A program made the position numbers and the translations under genes. The notes below the pieces were generated by a model. It was not told the origin of the DNA and ran no database searches. It saw only the letters and a list, made by a program, of their open reading frames with translations. A stretch of DNA of 64,000 nt from the NCBI GenBank assembly GCA_047495785.1, contig JBLDXI010000042.1, positions 2,294,001 to 2,358,000 of the forward strand, given 5' to 3'. Positions 1-13,889 of the stretch are shown one piece after another. How positions within the stretch are numbered: position 1 is the stretch's first letter; each line of letters opens with the position of its first letter. The DNA comes from Lepidodermella squamata. Taxonomy: Eukaryota; Gastrotricha.

Positions 1-1138
1 AAACTTCTCGCGCAGGGTGTGCTAATCAGCTGCTTATCGTTTTGATGCTCCAACTGCCGGCGATCGGCGCCACCTCGACCTGCGGCCATTAAGGTGGCTG
101 TTTTATTGCTCTGCCGCGATAAACACCACTGGCTACCGACCAGGGCGCACCCTAACCCAGATCTTTGATTCTCCACGTCCGGGTCGGCTACGTTCGGGGT
201 CGAACTCGCGCGTTTCATTTTCGCCTTTCGAGTCGCCTCAGAGCTGATAGCCGCCGTAATATTCTGCAGAAAACAAACAACATTTTCCACCGCCTTCGAC
301 TCAGTATCTTGCTGGGTGACTGAAAACCGAACAGCCAACGTGAAATTTTCGATCAACAACCGTAATGGAGCTACCCCACTCGTCCCGTTAACTAGCGAAA
401 CAGCATGGGCGAGTTGAGCTGTGCAGTTTCGAAGAACTCCGCTTGAATTTTTGAAATCAGTACACCACCCAGCCCAAGAATGTGACGCGTTGTAAGTCGC
501 TTTTGTCGCGAATTGAATCGATGGCAGTAGAATAGCCCGAGATATAACATCTAGAACGCCGTCCTCAGTCAAACGGGTCACGATATCGCTGTCAACACTG
601 ATATTCCACAAAACAGCCGTGGCCAGCTCCCGAACAGCTGTTTCTTCAGCCTCAATCGCCTGATGAGCGGCGATTACGTCTAAAAGCACGGCGAGATAGT
701 TATTTTCAGGGTGGGTAATCGCCCGTCTCGCTGTTGAATCCGCCCCGCTACACAAATTTCGCAACGCCCCGAGAATCGACAGAGCGAAAATTCTCGGAAT
801 TTGCGGGTTTCGATGATGAGTCGCGAGGAGAGCGATCAAGTGATGCGTAACGTTGAAAGAAGCCACCTCCGCCTTAACAAACGGGTCGAGGTACGTGAGG
901 TGTTGCAGCATAACCGCGGCCTGAATTTTAACATCGAGCGGCATGGTCGGATCGGCGAGTAGATCGACAAGTTCCGACACGTGAACCGCGTCATTTTGAG
1001 GCTGGATAACTTGACTTTGGCCGGACAGCTTCATCTGCAACTCGGCCACCGATTGGTGGTGGGCCGGCGCCGGCCAGTAAGCGGCTTGTTGGTCCAGTTT
1101 TCCGCAATAAAATTTATATAAATTATATATAACAAAAA
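1..1138 (-). CDS. Delta-catenin / p120-catenin family armadillo protein (partial)
   Basis: One long open minus-strand frame runs off the left edge of the window, so the C-terminus is missing. The translation is a series of armadillo repeats. Family hallmarks are visible in order: an N-terminal YWPAPAHHQSVAEL resembling the YWAPLAQHE region of p120, a first repeat with AAVMLQHLTY, then ALSILGALRNLCSG, TAVLWNISVDSDI, SSGVLRNCTAQLAHAV and KAVENVVCFLQNI. A charged loop with TPNVADPD follows, like the p120 inter-repeat insert. Members bind the juxtamembrane tail of classical cadherins and act at adherens junctions. The upstream edge is uncertain. A pyrimidine-rich acceptor ends at 1139-1140, a weaker one at 1085-1086, and an internal Met codon lies near 1033. 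No upstream exon was found before sds22. Family is confident; the exact paralogue (p120, ARVCF, delta-catenin) is not. Confidence 0.82.
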
Positions 1139-1794
1139 CTAAGAGAGAAATCAAGAAGAATATTATTGAAAAATCTCTTTTTTTCTGACAAAACACAAAA
1201 TATTTGCAGGTATCACAGTAAACATAAAGGCGGTATATTTTCGCTGTTTAAAAAATCGAAATTAAGGCCCATGTTTACTCCGATAATTATGTACATTTTT
1301 TGAACGAGAGAAACGAAGACTAGGCGTAGCAGAAGTGGGACTTTGGCGGGTATAGCAACGGCTTCAGAAGCCGTTCTGATAAAAATCTAAATTAGGAAAC
1401 TCGAAGGTGTGAGTTTTGTTATTTTTATTTGCTAAGAGCAGGCTAAATAAAACGAAAAGAGCGGTCGACAACAGATTGAAGAGAGCGCGAGTTGCTAATT
1501 TCCATCAAGGCCGCTAATTCAATTTCAATACTTGTACATACAGCAGTAATAGTAATAAACGGCGGGTTTCTGAAGAGTTGTGAAGGCATTGTTTTGTTTA
1601 TTTATCTCGCTCTCGTTTTCAAAATTATTAATCACCCATTCAAATATTTCACATCACAATAATGTGCGTGCGTTGCCATCATAATTGTTGTCGCGCGCGC
1701 ATATATAGAAACGCGACCTGTATATAGCCTAGATTCAGGCCAGCTAAAGGCTAGGCTATTAAATTACAAAGTGTGCTCGCATTTTGTTTGTCCT
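1139..1794. other. Noncoding stretch between the delta-catenin exon and sds22
   Basis: No convincing exon is seen on either strand. The stretch is AT-rich with scattered CGCG steps near 1690-1700 and two TATATAG-like words near 1703 and 1722. These could be promoter elements, but no transcript start can be assigned. Any missing 5' exon of the armadillo gene would be expected here or beyond sds22. Confidence 0.5.
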
Positions 1795-3752
1795 TCACCG
1801 ACAACACGTCGCATCGAGCTGCGTGATTTGCGGCAGCGCGAGAATAACGCGCCTGCGGTAGTTGGCGTCCGGCTCGCCGTCTTGCTGCCCACCTACAAAA
1901 TAGATCGGATTGTGCTCCAGGTACACTGTTTTCAAACTCGGCAACGCAGCTAGCACTTCAACATCGCCCCATCGGCTCACTTTGTTCGAATTAAACTGTA
2001 TATGGATATGCAATAAAAATCGCAATTAGCATTCCGTAAGGACAACAATAAACAACTCAATAATTAATTCCAAGTGTAATTATTAAGGTGGGTAAATAAC
2101 AACATACCCAGAATTCTTCCAATTTAGACAAATGAGCCAAATTTTCGATTCGCTCAATCTTATTCTCCGCCAAATCTAGCGTTTGCAGGGCGAAATTTTG
2201 TTCAAGACCTTCGATTTTTTCAATCATGTTCGAGCTCAGGTAAAGCTGTTCGAGGGCGTGAAGGTTTTGAAGGCCGTCGATTTTCGTCAACCGGTTCGAG
2301 GCCAGCGATAAAATTCGAAGATTTCTCAACGTAGACAAACTCGTATCAATCGACCGAATTCGATTTCTGCCTAGGTACAGCTCTCGTAGTTCAACCAGAG
2401 CCTCGAGTCCTTCGATTTTCTGAATTTTATTCGAGCCAAGTTCGAGCAATTCGAGTTGCGTTAACGCTTCTAAATTTTCCAGTCGAGTAAACCGATTTTC
2501 GACGAGGAACAACTTTTTCAAGGTTGCAGCTAGGCACGCGAGATTTTCGATTTTGGCGACGCGGTTGAATGACAGGTCGAGCTGGCGCAATTTCTTGAGC
2601 GAGTCTAAATTTTCGATTTTCACAATTTGATTGTCGTATAAATCCAGCTCGAGTAAATTCGTCAGAGTCTGCAGATTTTCGATTTTCACAATCGCGTTCC
2701 ACCTTAAGCACAACAATTCCAATTCTGTACATTTCTCCAAATTTGCAATTCGCCCGATGCGGCAGTGCGTTAAATCAACTTCCTAGAAAAATAAAACAGA
2801 AAATGTAAGGAAATTTTTAAAATATAAAATGCCAAGGGACTATTCTATAGCCAGCCATGGGAAAATTCCATTTTCCCCCGATCTGGAACTCCGAGTGATA
2901 AATAAATAAATGAAATAAAATAGTATAAATAAATTGTAAGAGAAATTCCATCTTAAAAATTCAAATTCAGCCATAGAGAAATTCAATTTCCCAATGGCAA
3001 AATTTTACCATGCGCACTATCTAGAGCCACTTTATGGGCGTTAAAGAGGCACAACCCCTATGAAAATAGCATAAAAAATTGAAATAAATAGTCCACCTTA
3101 AAAAGTTTAATTTGACCACAGAGAAAAAAATGCATTTTCCCAATGGCAAAATTTTACCATGCACATGTCGGTATTTTCGAAAATAATTATAGTTTTTTCC
3201 AGATTTCACACCTAAAAACCTAACATTAAGTCTGTACCAAGTACAAAATGTCAGAAAAATAACTTTTATGACAGTTTCCTAGTGTAAAAAATATTAAAAA
3301 TCTAGCATTTTGTAATTATGACCAATCCAACAAAATCTGGCTAGAATGTGACGTGTTTTTTTGACAGCATCACAATAGCGTGTTTATATCACTAATGCAT
3401 GCTAATGTTATCAGTTTTCACTGTCAGTTTTATTATAATAGTGGTTATAAATAAATTTATTATGTTTACGAGGCAAAAATTGATCGAATTGACTTGTGAT
3501 GTAAAATTTATGGAAATATTTGTGTGTGATGATATGATGTATAGGCGAGAATGAAAGTCAACTAACCTTGGCCGTGTGGTCGTCAATAGCGATGTCATGA
3601 TGGTGATCTGGCACGCCCTTCTCGCACAGCTCACACTCGCCATCTGCCGGCGTCTGCGATTTCAGAACTGTCATGACGGCCGGCTGTTGCTGGTCCCCAC
3701 CGCCGCCATTAGCCTGCCCTCCGCTGCTGTTGTTCTCATTGTTTTCGAGCAT
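1795..3752 (-). CDS. PPP1R7: Protein phosphatase 1 regulatory subunit 7 (sds22), leucine-rich repeat protein
   Basis: Three exons on the minus strand: 3567-3752, 2108-2782 and 1795-1995 (1062 nt, 353 residues, in frame throughout). Exon 1 encodes a polar, Gly/Asn/Gln-rich N-terminus. Exon 2 encodes about ten 22-residue leucine-rich repeats of the sds22 type (repeated L.L..N.I.KIENL). Exon 3 encodes the LRR cap, with VYLEHNP, YRRRVILALP and the final IDAT-like QLDAT that end vertebrate sds22. The protein binds the PP1 catalytic subunit and controls its maturation and its role in mitosis. Splice sites are clear: the donor after GAATTCTGG is GTATGT and both acceptors end CTAG or ACAG. The start ATG at 3752 begins MLENNENN; an upstream TTG extension is not credible. 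It lies 304 bp downstream of the C3orf33 homologue on the same strand. Confidence 0.95.
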
Positions 3753-4056
3753 GGCAAATATTATTAACAATAACAACAGCCAAAAACAATAAACTAAAAT
3801 TGCAAGGCGAAAACACGTATGAACGCTAGGCAAAAGTCAATATTTCTCTTTTATATGTGCTTTCTTTTCGTGCTGGAAGAACAAGACGACGAAAAAGGGC
3901 GGCAGGTATTATGTATCAGCTATATGCATATAACCAACCGGGAAAAATTGACACGCGCAACATTTTGTAGTAATAATAATAATAATTTTACACAAATCAC
4001 AATCGCTACGCAATTTTGCATATATGTATAGGTCAATGACAGCAGTATAGGTAAAT

Positions 4057-5051
4057 TCAAGAAATCGATCGCTTTTGCAAAATTTTGTCTTTCACCTGCG
4101 CTGGGAAGTAAATAATAGCGGATGCTACATAGCGAACACCACGGCCAATTGCGCCGAAAGTCGATCTCGCCGCGCTGAAACCAATCTTAGCCCGGGCAGG
4201 GACGAGCGCGGTCGACGAGGCCGATTCAGATTCTTCGATTTTCGGCACATTGACCTTCCAGATGCCCAACTGCTTCTTCTGGGCAGTTTTCTGAGCCGCC
4301 ATTAAACGTTCGGCTAATTTGTGCTCAACCGGCTGGACCTGGAAGAAGGGTTTCTTCTTTTCCGCCTGGTCAGGTAAGGGCGGTTCCATTCCGTCGAACA
4401 CGTAAGGCGCCAGGCCTTGCTCAACCATATCGGCGTTCAGAGACCGGTATCGCCACAGCCACCAGTATGGCTGGTGATACACCGCTGCGATGATAAATTC
4501 CTCCTTCGGGCCTTCTTCAATTAGCTGAAAAGTGACGCGTTTGTTCAACACTTTGTCGACAACGAATTTAGAAGCGGCTGGTTCGTGCCATGCACCGAGA
4601 CCAGCCAGCCGAACGGGAAGAAGGCCGCGAGCTCGTTTATGGTAGGTCAACTCAACGATAGGGATGTGCTCAACATTTAAGGTGGCTTTCTCACCACCCT
4701 CCACCGACCGTACAAAACCGGTCAGTTTCACCTGCTTTCTAAAGTAACTGTCCGGAATCTTCCGAACTGAGGTAAATTTGGTGAACTATAAAATAAAACA
4801 CCTTAAAATTGACAGAATTTTCAAAAATAATTATAACATACCAATCTCAACGAGCGAACGATAAGTAGAACGCCGGTAGCTCCTACGACGTAGATACCGA
4901 TCTGAATCTCACGTTTGTGTTCGTCGATTAATCTCGAAGCCTGGTTAATATCGAGGTAGCGTTGCCAGTTAACTGATTTCGCGACAGCTGGAGCGTCGCT
5001 TTTCTTTTCTACGACTAGCACATCACTTTTATTATCGGCTTCTGAGCCCAT
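4057..5051 (-). CDS. C3orf33: C3orf33 homologue (SNase-like fold membrane-anchored protein)
   Basis: Two exons, 4842-5051 and 4057-4785, give 312 residues. A hydrophobic segment (IGIYVVGATGVLLIVRSLRL, about residues 51-70) is followed across the intron by FTKFTSVRKIPDSYF and KVKLTGF-type sequence. That order matches the RS(I/L)RL, SDIP and VKLRG order of vertebrate C3orf33. The C-terminal half has VEHIPIVELTYHKRARGLLPVRLAG and the late QLGIWKV motif, as in that family. The family is a staphylococcal-nuclease-like domain on a short membrane anchor; its biochemical role is poorly defined. The C-terminal 40 residues are basic and unmatched. The ATG at 5051 is immediately preceded by TATATAG, an acceptor-like sequence with no nucleotides in between. 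Confidence 0.85.
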
Positions 5052-5212
5052 CTATATATAAATCAGAAATGAATTAAGCAACCGATTAGAAACGGGTTTA
5101 TTCTCTTTTTTTTAGGGCACATTTCTCTCCTCAGATCGGGTAATTCAACAAAAAAACAAGTGCAAAGTGAAACTTAATATGTATCTATTTTATCAGCGGA
5201 AGCACCAAGAAA

Positions 5213-6363
5213 TCACTCGAAATCGCTATCTTCCCAAGGTAATAGGGTTGTTGTTGATGTTGTTGTCGTATCGGTTTTATTCCAGTCGGAGAATGAAACA
5301 AACCAGTTCGAAGAGTCAGTGGCGTGATATACTAAACTCGCCCCACCGCCGGGTGAATTCAGCCGGGCGACGGCTATATTTAACGCAGATTGCTCACCGG
5401 CATGGCAGCCTGAATACCTATATTCCGGCTGAACTGTTGCACATCCGGACGCTCTCGATCCAAGAGGCCAGACGCAGTCAGGATCTCCACAACAACTGCA
5501 AAAAATAGAGATGCAAAACTCGATTTAGCTATATCTTAAAACTATTACCTCAGCCAATCAGTCGTAATATTGATATAATACGAATGGGTTCGAGCAAGTA
5601 TCAAAAACCTGCTTGAGATCATTCGGTGAAAATAGAAAGCATCCGGCCTCAGGCCAAAGTATTTAAATGTGTCCGAGTGCGTGAATGCTGATGTAGGTAG
5701 GCCGTGGGCCGTCGGTAGAAAAACAGCGCCCTCATTTCGGGCGCTTTCGATTAGGGACGTCATCACAGGCTCGAAGCGAAAGCTGGGTACTGATTGAGGA
5801 TCCAGCCACATCACAACATCAAATTCGAGTAAGAGTAAACGAATGACGAGCGGTTTGTAAAGCTGGTACATCACATTTTTAGCCATGTAATTCGAGTATT
5901 CCGTCAGATCTATATAGCGAAGCCAGCAGCCGTTTGCTTGCGTAGAAATGTTGCATAATGGCGCTTCTTGTAGAAGCAAAGGTCCGAGATTCGAATCGAA
6001 AAAGAACGCTATTATTGAGAACTCATTCGGATATACCGATGTCAAACATCGAAGCAAGGTAACAAAAGACTGAATGTCGTCCGCTGTTCGAATAGCCGTA
6101 GAAAGCACCGTTGTAAAATTATTCGAATCTAGCTTTTGAGTCGTTTTCTTCGCCCGAATTCCGGTGTCGTCGATAAAGCGGAGCAAATTGCTTCGCTCCA
6201 AACTGTCCAGAGAATTCCGGAAGGGCAAGATCGGAGCATCTCCGTCTAAATCTAATTTTCCGACCAAGAGCGTTGAATATCGAACGAGACGAGACGAAAA
6301 CCAAAGCGTTGACAATATCGAAATGAAGACGAGAACGATGAATGGATATTTAAACGTTGACAT
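5213..6363 (-). CDS. DUF1647-like type II membrane protein, probable glycosyltransferase-like
   Basis: Two exons, 5549-6363 and 5213-5495 (365 residues). Residues 6-24 form a signal anchor, so the rest should lie in the Golgi or ER lumen. The central part has STAIRTADDIQSF, a hydrophobic strand VIRLLLLEFDVVMWLDP resembling a nucleotide-sugar strand with an acidic end, and FLPTAHGLPTSAFTH. Exon 2 contains CCGDPDCVWPLG and YRYSGCHAGEQSALNIAV. This resembles the Cys-x-x-x-x-Cys-x-x-P and C-H-x-x-x-Q-S-A-x-N-I pattern I associate with DUF1647-type proteins of nematodes and other invertebrates. The tail is Thr-rich. The intron acceptor is TTTTTTGCAG and the joined codon is AG+T (Ser). Family placement is from motif memory and moderate; no catalytic residue can be proved. 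Confidence 0.7.
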
Positions 6364-6507
6364 ACATTGACAAGTAAAATTAATTACACTAGATCAAACG
6401 AAAACGGAATTAGTCAAAGTTATAATTTACTCAAATAAAATCAGTCACTAATAAGTCAACATTTCATTGTAGAACACAGTAGTAAATGGAAATTTCATAT
6501 TATTTAA

Positions 6508-7530
6508 TCACATTGCATGGACTGCAGATTTTCCAAGCCAATTCACCGGTACCGTAAGTTCCTCGGATCCTTTATCGAGCTTCACAGCGCAAACCTGCCA
6601 CGGCCTAGCCATCGAACATAATCCAAGCTGTCTAGCACACGAAGAAGGACTGACATGATTAGATGCTCTGCTCTCCTCCTCTGTCTCACAACCGAATGCT
6701 GCCAAAACTAAAACAGGGGCAGCTGGGGAGGCAGCTTGGCAAAGAAGTTGCAGCTCTTTGTCGGACGAAGGAGGAATGAGACCAGACGGACAAGTTGAAT
6801 CAATGACATAAATCATTGCGGAAAGTGATGAAAATAATTCTTTCGTTCGAGGATTGGGAAGTCTTTCTCCATTTTCTTGCTCAGCGAAAAATGGGCTTCT
6901 TACAATCCGATCTCGAGTATCCGATTCCCTCTCTCGCAATTCCTTGAATTCAGTGTATAAAGTAAGCATATGAAATCGCTGTCCGGTCTTGGTAAGCTCG
7001 ACCAAGCCACCTCCAAATCCACCGGCTCCCGGAGGTGGTCGGAGAAATTCGACTAACTGCATGGCCGACGTGGCATTTTGCGCATTTGGCAGTCCGAGTA
7101 GATACTGCACGATTTTCTCCGTGCGGGGAGACTCGATACCAGGACCGAATATCGCAACTTTAGGTACTTCAGCTTGAGCCCAAGAGCCAATAATCGGCTT
7201 TAATTTCCCGAAAAACTGGGATAGAAGGGATGAGTTACGTAGATCAGCTGCAGGAAGAGCCAACTCAGATCGACGAGGGCGGCATATGCGATAAACATCA
7301 ATAGCAGGCCGAGATGAGCCAACCAAGGGATTATGCTTATGACTGACAACCGTCCAACGTTCAAGGTCTTTCTCTAACAATGATTGCCATAGAGATTCCG
7401 AAGAGCACATTGCATGCAGCTTGCGACAAACTGATCGCAACGAAAGTACATCATCAGGGCTTATACGCATAATAATATGAAGCCATATCTCGTAAGGCAA
7501 GTTGCAGAGGGAAGGTGAGTCGTTGTCCAT
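6508..7530 (-). CDS. FBXO4: F-box only protein 4
   Basis: Single exon of 340 residues. An F-box lies near residues 10-52 (LPYEIWLHIIMRISPDDVLS, then CRKLHAMCSSESLWQSLLEKDL). The linker has DVYRICRPRR, matching the VYRMCCP segment of vertebrate FBXO4. The C-terminal half is the atypical small-GTPase-like domain typical of FBXO4, with VAIFGPGIESPRTEKIV, FHMLTLYTEFKELRERE, SAMIYVIDST and PVLVLAAFGC. FBXO4 is the substrate receptor of an SCF ubiquitin ligase; vertebrate targets include TRF1 and cyclin D1. The start ATG at 7530 is preceded 11 nt upstream by an acceptor-like AATTAG. It is the first gene of a minus-strand run followed 144 bp later by the DUF1647-like gene. Confidence 0.9.
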   Translation of the reverse strand: MDNDSPSLCNLPYEIWLHIIMRISPDDVLSLRSVCRKLHAMCSSESLWQSLLEKDLERWTVVSHKHNPLVGSSRPAIDVYRICRPRRSELALPAADLRNSSLLSQFFGKLKPIIGSWAQAEVPKVAIFGPGIESPRTEKIVQYLLGLPNAQNATSAMQLVEFLRPPPGAGGFGGGLVELTKTGQRFHMLTLYTEFKELRERESDTRDRIVRSPFFAEQENGERLPNPRTKELFSSLSAMIYVIDSTCPSGLIPPSSDKELQLLCQAASPAAPVLVLAAFGCETEEESRASNHVSPSSCARQLGLCSMARPWQVCAVKLDKGSEELTVPVNWLGKSAVHAM

Positions 7531-8217
7531 ATCAGATTTAGCTAATTGGATAAAAGGCGAAGAGTCAGAAGTCAGTAGTTTGAAACAAGGATTAAAAACG
7601 GTAGTATGAGTTGGAAAGTCGTCACAGTGGGTCTCCTGTAAATGCAGATTTGAGACAAAAAGCGACTAGTGACTCATGCTGACGCCGGGTCACGGAACGG
7701 AAAACCACAAGTTGCTTTTTCCGATGGCATCTTAATGCGCGCACTTTTGGATAGATTCGAGTATGTGACGCTTATTATATAACAGGCATGTTAAAAATTT
7801 GATAATTAACTATTGGGCTCTCAAATTGCAAATTATTTCACTGAATCGCAGCCATTAAAGTAGAAAAAGTAAACAAAAAGCACAAAAAGTGGGCCAACAT
7901 GCTGGCGATTTGCAGCTTATCTGAGTTTCGGGCTTCGAGTCCGCAGGCTGCGAACTTGCGTTTGATAAAGAACAGGTCATCTCACGTATTTTGGATTCTC
8001 GAAGTAATGTTGTTAACTATTGGCAATGCATCCATTTTTGCTCATATTTCACATGTCCCATTCTATTCTTGCAGCAGATGAATGATTCATTTTAAAGTTC
8101 CAATGCAATTGTAATTTCAACGTAATCTCAGTCACCCCTTACGTCATAATTCATCATATTGTATGAGTTGTTCACTGTGGCTTCTTTTTGTCAGTTATAT
8201 GAACCTATTTATATGCA
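7531..8217. other. Intergenic region between divergent FBXO4 and U2SURP
   Basis: About 690 bp separates two genes transcribed away from each other, so it probably holds promoters for both. No coding exon is supported. A CTTTTTGTCAG acceptor-like tract ends at 8194, 23 nt before the U2SURP ATG. A short upstream ATG lies at 8200. The rest is AT-rich without a clear motif. Confidence 0.5.
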
Positions 8218-11863
<3,646 letters not shown>

Positions 11864-12019
11864 GCAAAAAAAACTTATTATCAAGTCAAGGCTGTGAGGC
11901 ATTGCCAACCTTTCATTCTCCGAATTTTTAACTTGTCATGATTTTTTGAGCGATATAAAACTCGAGTGTTAACATTTTGTGTCCCAAATTTTTAGGGAGG
12001 CTTAAATATCGAATTTAAG

Positions 12020-13430
12020 ATGCAATCAGAGACGGCTCGGAAACTGGCTGAAATTTTCTCGTCAGCCGGCCAGGCTTTCACGCACATGGCAGAACTGACT
12101 ATGCAACTGCCCGGGGGCGAGCAAGGCCAGGGCCTCAATGGAAAATGGACCGAAAAAGAGGTTGATATGCTCAAGGGCGCGGTCGATCGTTTCGGCGCCG
12201 ACCTCGACAAAATCGGCACAGTCATAAAAGGTCGTACTCAGTAAGTAACTCATTTGTTATTCTCCTAAAATTTTCAAAATTTGTTTATTTTAGAGACCAA
12301 ATGAAACGAGGTGCGCCTGTGTCAGCTATTCAAAAAGGATCCCCGGTGAAGGGTAACGAGAACTTGCCAACTCGCCAGCCGGTTGCTCAACAAGAGGAGA
12401 AGAAGCCACGTCTTCCCCCGCCGTCATCGACCGCCGCTTCGTCCGGCGCCGCCTCGGGTCCGGTGATCAGGACAGTGGCTAACCCGGCAGCTGCCCCGTC
12501 AGGAATCGCTCCTCCGCTTGTCTTGAGCGCGAAACCAGCCGGTGTTCCCATGGCGCGTCGCGGCAAGGCGACGGGGGTTAAAAGCGGCGGCGGGCCACTT
12601 TCTCGCACCCAGCCTCAATCTGCTCAATCAACTTCGTCGGTGGCTGCTCCTGTTGGCGGTCCTAAACTGGTCTCAATGCTTGAAGCGGCGAAAAGGCCTG
12701 CACCTGTTGTTGGTAGCGATGAATTCGAAGCGAAAAAACGTCAAATGACAGGTTAGTTGCAATAGTGCCTAAATATCGAAAAAATAATGTTATGCGGGCA
12801 AAACCATGTTTTTCGAAGATTTCAGTTTTAGCTTACAAATAAAATTTCGGCAAGGTGATGTCAAATATTCCCTCTAAATTTGCAGAATTTTTCAATTTTT
12901 AGCAATTTAAACCGTGTTTGGCTAACCTTGGACAATAAGCAGTCATTTCAATGCCCATTAGCATATTCAACGGCCTAGTGAGTTTTGTCCAGGCGAATTG
13001 CGAAGAAATTCAAGAAAACTGAAATTCCTCTTGGGGTAATTTTGGCCTTCATAAATATCCGACTATTTTATACCTTATCCGTCCGATTTTCGTTTTTCTT
13101 TCGGTGACGGAAATTTCACCGCTAGAGCATAACATTTTTCAAAATTGCTTATCGCTCCGATTACCTTGAATTTAACCTAAGGGAAATATAGTGCTGGACC
13201 CTACATTTAGGGTGCGCACTTGGCACACCCACAATTTTATTCAAAAATCGTGTGCAAAAATTATTAGAGTGGAATTTTTAGCATATCGATTTGCTTATAA
13301 TGTTTCAAATTTTATCTATTTAGAAGCGCAATATCGGCGAATGCTGCGCGAAGCTGAAGAAGACGAGTTCGATAGCGAGGATGACGACGATGATGTAGAC
13401 GATTCGGACGACGACGACGATGACGAGTGA
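12020..13430 (+). CDS. BACC1: BPTF-associated chromatin complex component 1 (BAP18)
   Basis: Three exons, 12020-12240, 12294-12751 and 13324-13430 (261 residues). The N-terminus LAEIFSSAGQAFTHMAELTM and the SANT-like KWTEKEVDMLKGAVDRFGAD...IKGRTQDQ match BAP18 (IFSAAGAAFTKLGELTMQL; KWTETEIEMLRAAVKRFGDD). BAP18 is a subunit of the NURF chromatin remodeller and of MLL1/WDR5 complexes that reads H3K4me3. The middle is a Pro/Ala/Lys-rich linker. Exon 3 adds a tail of Asp/Glu runs not seen in the vertebrate protein. It is longer than the vertebrate protein (about 170 residues) because of the linker and tail. The ATG lies 156 bp after the U2SURP stop and 24 nt after a TTTTTAG acceptor-like site, so it may be the second cistron of an operon. 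Confidence 0.9.
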
Positions 13431-13889
13431 AGAAGCGCTTTTTGTACACGATAATTTGTTTTCTACCGAGATCAATGTGACTGTTAATACACCCAGCCGT
13501 TTGTTTCCTCTCTTTTTGATGCACGTTCGAATTGTTGCCGCGCTTGATTCCGATTTATTGAGTGCTTTTCGGTGACAGAATTTGAGCGGATCCATTTTTT
13601 TCGTTATAATTACTTGTCTCTTGTATCAGAACTTGTTTGTGGAAAGATAGCGCTGCAACAAGACCTTGCCAGCGAAGCTAATTCTTTCACAATTCAGAAT
13701 CATCTTACTTGAAAATTTTGTGTGATCATGTCAAAGCGGTTTTTTTGGAAAAATAATGTTGTTCTTATACACGCTAGTTCATTTCTCCTCTTTTTGAGTA
13801 AAAATTCAACATTTATATTTAATGCATTTTTCCGGCTAGGATTTTATATATACAATTTTTACTTTGTTGCGCTAATTTCAATCGAAATA
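13431..13889. other. Spacer between BAP18 and the first La gene
   Basis: 459 bp of AT-rich sequence with no supported exon. A long open frame continues upstream of the La ATG (from about 13722), but its residues are hydrophobic and Phe-rich and look like 5' untranslated sequence. Confidence 0.5.

Noticed and set aside
4075-4305. Plus-strand ORF at the 3' end of the C3orf33 gene
   Set aside because: Antisense shadow of a recognisable coding exon.
5167-5508. 113-codon plus-strand open frame
   Set aside because: It is the antisense shadow of exon 2 of the DUF1647-like gene, begins with GTG, and the minus-strand reading joins in frame with clear splice sites.
5581-5610. GGTTCGA-type box suggesting a tRNA
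   Set aside because: It lies in a coding exon and no cloverleaf or A box is present; no tRNA was found in the window.
13722-13889. 56-residue N-terminal extension of La copy 1
   Set aside because: Phe-rich hydrophobic reading unlike any La N-terminus; the ATG at 13890 begins a normal La leader.
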